This document shows positions 57,500 to 64,000 of a stretch of DNA of 64,000 bases, piece by piece (positions within the stretch are counted from its first letter, which is position 1; each line of letters opens with the position of its first letter). This stretch comes from Maratus speciosus (lineage: Eukaryota; Arthropoda; Arachnida; Araneae; Salticidae). The stretch spans positions 28,956,852 to 29,020,851 of the forward strand of contig OZ010800.1 in the NCBI GenBank assembly GCA_963932465.1, written 5' to 3'. The notes under the pieces are model-generated. The model saw nothing but the letters and a program-made list of their open reading frames with translations. It was not told the origin of the DNA and did no database searches. The position numbers were made by a program, and so were the translations under genes.

Positions 57500-57730
57500 T
57501 GGAGGTGGCTGCATTTCATGACACAGCAGTGCACAGCTGGACCACCCTTCCATCGGAGGACAATGTTTTATTTATACATTGAATTGTGATTTTTTTACCA
57601 AAGACTAGCATAAGTTTTTTTATGTATCAACCTAGTCCGTCTCTTCTCTGTATCCACAGACGTTGGGTGATGCTGCTGTAACACTCCTTCACGTGTATTT
57701 CTACTGCTTGTGTATGATAAGGTAAGCAGA
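57500..57730 (-). pseudogene. C-terminal fragment of the orphan transposon protein, left arm
   Basis: On the minus strand from about 57727 the reading PYHTQAVEIHVKE, followed by RDGLG and after a stop KLMLVFGKK, fits the HTQAVER-VK, RDG and MP-F order seen at the C-terminal end of the family also found at 1480-2690. Stops and lost residues show it is dead. The reading points toward the left end of the element. Confidence 0.6.
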
Positions 57731-59059
57731 ATAATGCAGTGGAATTAATGAAATCTATTCAGCCCTCTAGTATCTTCACCAAAATTGCACCCAGTTACTG
57801 CATAGTGATTGGGAGTTCTGTTCCGACAACATTTTACAACATTTAGGTATTTAATCTTTGAGTATGCCATCATTTACTCTACCTCTTGCATTTTTTATAT
57901 GCTGATAAGATTGTTGTTTAATGTGATGGCGATCGCCATCAAAATTGCAATAAGAATTTGCTCTCGATGTGAAAAGCTACCATTGTCCTAAATAATTTTT
58001 TTTTTTAGTATTTGTTATTTTGCCGTTTTCTGTGATGTTTAGTAGCCGAGTAATTTCTCATATGTTTTTAGAACAATTTTTTTAATGTGGATTATATTTG
58101 GTGTAAACCACCCTGCGGCATAAACTTGGCATAGTTTGTGAGTGAACCAGACTCTGATGATCAATCAGTGCTTATATAAGGGCGAATAATTTTATGCGCC
58201 TTTGTGAGCCATCTTGCGTAGGACAAGTTTCTTGGGTTCCTATTTGCTAGTTCTTCTGAGCAATATCTTCATGAAATAACTTTGCAAATGTCTAGCAGGT
58301 ATTTCTGGTATGTGCTGAGTACCTTTTTCTCGAATTCAGGAAATAATGTTTGAAAATTACTCTCTATGGCTTCAAAAATTGAAATAAGATGGGAATAAGC
58401 ACGTGGCCAAAGATTTTCCTATTGGTCCGGCGAATCCTGTAGCTTAGAATCTAATTTTTGCCAATGATCTTGTCTAATAAATAATGCAAAATAAAATTCA
58501 CTGGACTTGGAGGCGGCATATGATCAATTGTAATGGTTCATTCTAAACATGTCCCTCGCAGAGTGGATGACAACGACTAACAGAATTTTCTGCCTTCGAT
58601 GAGCACTCAATGCCCATCAGAGTCTCTACGTTCACTCAAAAAGTACTATGTTATCCAAGTTTGGCCCCAGGATAATTTACAATAAAATATAATCCACAGC
58701 TAAAGAAGGGATCTAAAAACTCATGGGAAATTACTCGGCTACTAAACAACACACAAAACGGAATAAAACAAATACTAAAAAAAGGTTATTTAGGACAATG
58801 GTTGTTTTGCATACGCAGAGGAAATTCTTATTTCCATGCTCTCTGACGATTGCCATCATATTAAACAGCTAGCTGTTCAGCACATAATAGTTGAAAGATG
58901 AGAGTAAATGATGTCATACGCAAATCTGAAATATCGACAATCTACTTTGAATCGGATAATTATATAAATCTAATTCATTGGAAAAGTGTTGTGGTAGCAG
59001 AACCTCTAATCAATATACATTTATTGAGTGCAATCTTGGTGAAGATAATAGACGGCTGA

Positions 59060-59260
59060 ATAGACTGCATTAATATCATCCGTACTGCATTACACAGTTT
59101 GTCTTTTCTTACACAAACAGTAGAAAAATACGTAAAGGAGATCACAGCAGCAGCATCCAAAGTCTGTGCATCCAAAGAAGAGATGGACTAGGTTGATACA
59201 TAGAAAACTCATGCCAGTCTTTGATAAAAAATCACAATTCAATGTATAAATAAAACATTG
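59060..59260 (+). pseudogene. C-terminal fragment of the orphan transposon protein, right arm
   Basis: Inverted counterpart of the left-arm fragment. FLTQTVEKYVKEITAAASKV followed by CASKEEMD and a stop matches the HTQAVER-VKLVTEA-AVC pattern. The reading points toward the right end. Confidence 0.6.
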
Positions 59261-59742
59261 AGTTCAGATGGTCGGGTGGGTCGAGCTATGCACTGTTGTG
59301 ACATAAAATGCCACATTGTACAACCTCCACGCGGTACCTCCTGGGTAGTTTTGAAAGCAACTAGGTAAGAGCTGTATTCTAAACAACAATTAGTTGTATG
59401 ACACAACAGAGCGGCAACGCCTTTTTTTCACCACAAGTTGTCAATTTTGTTCCAGTTATACAGAGCAAATATATAGTTTTATAGTTTAAATATATTAAGT
59501 CATTAATAATAAAGGTTTAAATAACACTTTTAACTAATAACCATCTCTATAGAATTTTCTTTAATTTTTTGAAAAAATGTCAAATTTTACCCCAAAATTT
59601 CGACTTTTGGACCAAAAGCGCAGACTCAAGCCATTTTCTTTCAGCGGTAATACTGCACGCAGATGATGTACTTGTATAAAGGCAACTTTTGGCACCTACC
59701 CGTTTTTGATTTTAAAAAATTCATTTTTTTCGCTCCACCCTA

Positions 59743-60204
59743 ATATATATATATATATATTTAATTTTAATTTTATTTATCTGAAACGCATTAAAATTAG
59801 ATTTTTTTTTTCGATTAGTGAGAAAGATGAAATCTTTGTGTATCGTTAATATCTTTGCTAATTTTGTACATTTCCATGCATATATTTGAGGAATAACAGA
59901 GAGTGAAGTAAATTTTTGCACACACACGTTGCGAAGGCTCTCTATATATTTTTTATATAAAATTCCATTTTTATTTATTTATGGATGGAGAATTCTAATC
60001 GCATTTGTTTTTATACTGGTGCGGAATACAGATTTTCTGGGCTGTATCATTCTTTAATACACATGTATGATAAGGTAGAAACCAATGGAATCCACACACT
60101 TACATTACAAAAGCACAAAAAAAAGCTTCAACCCATCAAAATATGTTTAACAATGCACTGTAATATATTTTAATTTCATGAATTTTTTTCATTGCTAAGT
60201 CTGC
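59743..60204. other. AT-rich intergenic DNA
   Basis: Nothing recognised. Confidence 0.3.
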
Positions 60205-60870
60205 GTATAACCAATAGAGTAAAAAGTGTCCAAGGGGGATCTCGAACCCGGGTCATTGGTATACCGCTACAAAGTTCTACCAAATGAATCATCCAGACTA
60301 GCGCCTCTCATTCTTATATGTTGGCAAGGCTGCATCCGCTGTACAAAATGGAATATCTTCATGAGCCATAATCCTCTAGCAAACACGAAATGAAAGTAAA
60401 CCCAGCATCGGTGAAATGATATACAGATTTAATTTTTGCAGTTTAGATTTAAGCCCGAAATATTGCATAAATTTTGATTGCGTGATTGCTTTTCACTGTT
60501 GAAGTAAAGCCAAGAGAGTGAAAAAAGTGTACAAACCGGGCTCCGAAGAGGTTCATCGGTATCTATAAACTCCCAACTGAAATACTTCGACAATATACCG
60601 GGTTCGAGTGCCGATTTGGATACTTTTCACTCTGTTGGCTACACGCTCAGTTAGCAAGGAGAAAAAAAATCATGCAATTAAAATGCATTGAATATTTCTG
60701 GCATAATTCATAACTGCAAAAATTATATCGATATATCATTTCACGTATGCTGGATTTATTTTTATCTCATGTTTTACACAGAATTGTGGCTCATGAAGAT
60801 ATTCTTTCTTTGACCGCGGATGCAGTCATGCCAATATATAAGAGCGTGTTACATCAGGATGGCTATTTTC
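60205..60870. repeat. Inverted repeat carrying tRNA-like (pol III B-box) segments
   Basis: 60303-60583 is mirrored by about 60585-60865, with a centre near 60583. On the minus strand 60310-60233 reads TGGATGATTCATTTGGTAGA (A-box-like) and CCCGGGTTCGAGATCC (B-box-like). On the plus strand 60594-60606 reads CCGGGTTCGAGTG. The T arm does not pair, so these are tRNA-derived relics, not tRNA genes. They are probably two SINE-like units arranged head to head. Confidence 0.6.
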
Positions 60871-60934
60871 TAAAAGGACCTAGGTAAAAAAGTCAGCAAA
60901 ATACCTTATAAAAATCTTCAATAAAACTAAAGGT

Positions 60935-61170
60935 ATTTCGGAAAAAACATCTGCTGCTTTCCATTGGTAAAACAACGTGCATTTTCCTCAACATTTCTTT
61001 GTCCAAAATACCTGCAGTTTTTCTTTAGGTAAAAAAAGGTGCGTTTTCCCTTAAAATTTTGTCCGAAATACCTGACGTTCTCCTTTAGGTAACAGAAACA
61101 GCATATCCCCCTCATATTTTGTAAGAAATACCTGCAATTTACCATTAGGTATCAAACCTGCAGCTTCTCT
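60935..61170. repeat. ~66-bp minisatellite, about four units
   Basis: GAAATACCTG(C)-GTTTTCCTTTAGGTAA recurs near 61000, 61065 and 61130. On the minus strand one frame stays open for 72 codons and gives a repeating 22-residue pattern, which follows from the period being a multiple of 3 and is not convincing as a gene. Confidence 0.75.
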
Positions 61171-62779
61171 TTATATAAAAATCTGTAGTATTATCACTGC
61201 GTTGCCTGATTTTGGTTTTAAATATCAGCAGTTTTCCTGGATAATAAGCAATTTTTTTCTAATAACTTTGTTTTGTGGAACATCCTTGCTTTGCTAGCTT
61301 TTTGACTCCATTAACGTAATAGACAGTACCATCAAGCAATAACACGTACTAGCTAAACTCAATGGTAGCATTCTTCATAAGTTTCTTGTTTGTATAGCAA
61401 ATCAGACCACGTGTCGATCAGCTGAGTACTTTTTGATTTTGGATGCAGGTATTTTTCATTAGGTCACTTTTTATCTCCAAACTGTTTATGAAAAGGAATG
61501 AAAAAACTCAACCAAAATATTGGCAAAAAAATAATCTTGAAACGAACTAACCTCGAAGCACGTCTCGCCCCCAAAGCAGCGTAATCAGACATGCTGCGCA
61601 TACACTGCAAAAGTCTTCGATTCCACCGCCGAGGACTTTCTGACGATATATCAGAATAAAATTTCAAAAAATAGGGAGGGGCAAAGGCTCTCTCCCGCCA
61701 GCCCTGCCGATCCTAACGCAAAATTCTCACTTCCTCTTTTATGTTACTTACTCGAAAATAATAAATTTTACTAATTTTTTGAAAACATAAAAAAATTCAG
61801 TTACTTAAATTTCAAAATGGATGGAGGGGCGGTGCACCTTTCCTCTTTTTGGTGGCGTCCACGATTAGAGCAGAACCATATAGGTGGCGTCACTACACGC
61901 ATAATTTGCTTTTATCTGACTCCAAGTTTTTATAAAAATTACTTCGTCAAAAACAAATTAAAAATATATTTCTTATTAATTTATTTATTTTAAACTTTCG
62001 TTACAACATTTGATTATTGATCACGCAGCTGCATTTCTGTCTCCATGTTTACAAGGGAGAAGAAGAAGAAGAACTATTTTTCAACTCTCAGACTGTGAGT
62101 TTACATGTGAGTCAGAATTAGCTGGCATAAGCGTTACGCTGTCGTCTTTTACTTCTATTTTTTTTTCTTGGTCAGCGCTAAATCACACAACGCTCCAGCA
62201 TAAATAAATTGCAGACTCCTCCTACATTAGAAACGACAGCCATCTACTGGTTAAGCCTCTAAAAGTAACATCGTGTAGGGTTCGTGAAATTTTTTTACAT
62301 TTTTTTTCCTTCTTAACAATTTATTAAAAATATTCTGAATTATATTCTTAAAATGATAATAAAGAAAACAATATATAATATGTGTTTTCTGTGACTGCCC
62401 ATAAAATTTTCATTTTACGATATGGCATCATAAGCTAGTAAATTTGAAATAGAACCTCTTTAAGGTAATAAAAAAAATAGAGAGACCAGGGTAGGGGTGG
62501 GTTATATTTTAATACCGAGTATTTAATTTATTTGCTTTAACATTGAAGTTATATTTAAGTATTTTTGTGTACGTGTACTGGAATATGTATGTCATGAATA
62601 ATTTTTTTTCCTGAAAATCTGATAAGAAAATGCCGTTACATTTTATCTTGACTTAGGATTTGCATCTATGCTATGTCTTTCTCCTAGCTTATTTTGTGTT
62701 CCAAAAATAACGTTATCTTACAGAAGGCAGCCGTAAAACAAAGCAGTACGATTAAATACTCTATAAAAAAATTTTAAAT
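61171..62779. other. Intergenic, nothing firmly recognised
   Basis: A GAAGAAGAAGAAG run lies at about 62057-62071. GGTGGCGTCCACGATTAG and GGTGGCGTCACTAC near 61850-61895 may be decayed hAT-like ends. No gene is seen. Confidence 0.3.
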
Positions 62780-62980
62780 TTCTAAGCATCGCACATTTTC
62801 GATTTTTATACCGTCGTATCGGAAAAACGAAGTTCTTTTAAATGCATTTTGTTTGAAAACTGTATTTCCATTTATTTTTGAAATATTAATTTTTTTGTAC
62901 TTTTTAGAGTCATTTGCTTAATATTGGCAACGGAAGTACTCCACTCCTGTAGAAAGTAAAGGAAAAATAGTTCAAAAATA
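62780..62980 (+). repeat. Dispersed repeat, copy 2
   Basis: Direct relative of 45465-45660 (ATACCGTCGTAT, CTTTTAAATGCATTTTGTTT, GGCAACGGAAGTA). Confidence 0.65.
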
Positions 62981-63505
62981 GTAATTATATATTTTTGTTG
63001 TCATTTTCTCATTACAGCCGAAATACATGCTGTTTTGAAAAAAATATAAACGAATGATTTATTTTAAAAGAATGGAGCTATTATAAACTAAATTTAATTT
63101 TAATTATCAATGTATCATTAGAAAGTCATTTTTTATGTCGATATTTTTGAATTACGGCATCTTTTTGCTGCATTTGTGCATTATTTCGCGATAGTGATGT
63201 GCTATGCATGCTTTACTGTAGATGTTTAAGAGTAGATCGTAAATGTGGAATTCTTAAGCGGATGAATGGCGTCATCTATTATATATGTAAAATCCAAACG
63301 GAAATTTCGTTCCGAACGCTTAGATTTCAAGTTCTACTGCATGTATTTTTACGGAACTTATACCGTTAGATAGGTATCGTTTCAGGGAAAGTTTTAAGCT
63401 ATAACACATCCTTCTACCTAGATTAGTTATAGAATTATGACGGAAAGTTCTGTTATTTTGGACGATAAGGTTTACCATTTTATTTCTTGACAAAATTTAT
63501 CATTG

Positions 63506-63542
<37 letters not shown>

Positions 63543-63928
63543 AACAACTATTACACCTTGAAACATAAAAGAAAAAAAACTGTTATTAATTTTATTTAAA
63601 ATTTAAAAAAAGAAAAAAAAAAGAAAATAATAGATCAGTTTTGGCGAGTGATAATATTAAAAAATTAAAATATGTAATTTAAACATGAAAGGGAATGTTC
63701 GTAATGCTTAAAAAATTACGCAGTTGAAGTATTGCAATTATAACAGGATTTGGCGATTTATTTTTCTTTTGCGTCAGGTTAAGAAAAATGCATCTGAAAA
63801 AATTGATAAGATGATAGCAAGGAAATTCTTCATAAGCACATACTTAGAAATATTATAAAAAAATATATAGAATATTCTTCTCATGAGGATATAATTTATT
63901 AAAGAAAAAATCGGCAGAACCGAAAAAA

Positions 63929-63977
<49 letters not shown>

Positions 63978-64000
63978 GATTTAATGCTGGTTGGCGACGC
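62981..64000. other. AT-rich end of the window with two long homopolymers
   Basis: A run of 30 A at 63509-63538 and of 43 T at 63933-63975. No gene is seen. Confidence 0.5.

Larger units (their letters stand above)
57089..59740. mobile_element. Inverted-dimer transposon of the same family as 811-3354
   Basis: Ends GGGTGGAGCGAAAAAAATGA and its inverse, each directly followed outward by TA (57087-57088 and 59741-59742). The two halves (57089 to about 58300 and about 58500 to 59740) are inverted copies of each other almost to the middle, diverging toward the centre. Each half encodes the same C-terminal piece of the orphan transposon protein, reading outward from the centre. The terminal motif GGGTGG--CGAAAAAA and TA target are shared with 811-3354. 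Confidence 0.82.

Noticed and set aside
60233..60310. A tRNA gene on the minus strand
   Set aside because: The B box looks good (GGGTTCGA) but the T stem and acceptor stem do not pair; it is treated as a tRNA-derived relic.
1..64000. CRISPR arrays, operons, bacterial ribosome binding sites or terminators
   Set aside because: Nothing prokaryotic is seen; tandem repeats here lack the regular repeat-spacer form.

Overview
The window is repeat-dense, AT-rich eukaryotic DNA with no intact host gene that I can recognise. Its content (Ty3/gypsy elements, Tc1-like DD34E transposons, TTAA-flanked and hairpin MITEs, a tRNA-derived SINE, a 5S-derived sequence, and an orphan transposon protein whose motifs I know from many arthropod genomes) fits an arthropod. 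A chelicerate, possibly a spider, is my best guess from the style of the Gag proteins. That is inference, not proof. The only hint of a host gene is a possible first coding exon with a good splice donor near the left edge (192-265, minus).

Layout. 0.8-3.4 kb is a TA-flanked DNA transposon with long inverted ends and a decayed orphan transposase-like gene. 4.4 kb holds a TTAA MITE, 5.2 kb two abutting perfect palindromes, 6.3-7.1 kb a dispersed repeat with 174-bp internal units, and 8.0-8.3 kb a 16-bp minisatellite. 8.95-20.14 kb is one LTR retrotransposon (488-bp LTRs, GGGGG target duplication) that keeps only Gag and protease remnants. A second LTR retrotransposon (10541-16005, TAGAC target duplication) is nested inside it. 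The inner element has the order Gag-protease-integrase-RT-RNase H, the unusual 'copia-like' order known from Gmr1-type Ty3/gypsy elements. 23.5-30.2 kb is a 6.7-kb fold-back element carrying an intact Tc1-like transposon (27108-28640). 30.2-32.5 kb is an array of about 300-bp units.

The right half continues in the same way. A decayed second copy of the Tc1-like element lies at 34.8-36.3 kb. Inverted relatives of the fold-back interior lie at 40.2-45.2 kb. Then come a 5S-like sequence (46.05-46.16 kb), a probable solo LTR set in a TA microsatellite (46.6-47.0 kb), a cluster of hairpin MITEs sharing one core (47.7-49.9 kb), a SINE with a 9-bp-TSD MITE nested in it (50.9-51.4 kb), a palindromic MITE (51.6-52.3 kb), a GC-rich 1.9-kb insertion with a 12-bp target duplication (53.7-55.6 kb), an inverted dimer of the same transposon family as at 0.8-3.4 kb (57.1-59.7 kb), an inverted tRNA-like repeat (60.2-60.9 kb) and a roughly 66-bp minisatellite (60.9-61.2 kb).

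The genes do not form a working pathway. Only the Tc1-like transposase at 27346-28386 looks able to make a full protein. Homology statements come from reading the sequence by eye; no database search was run.
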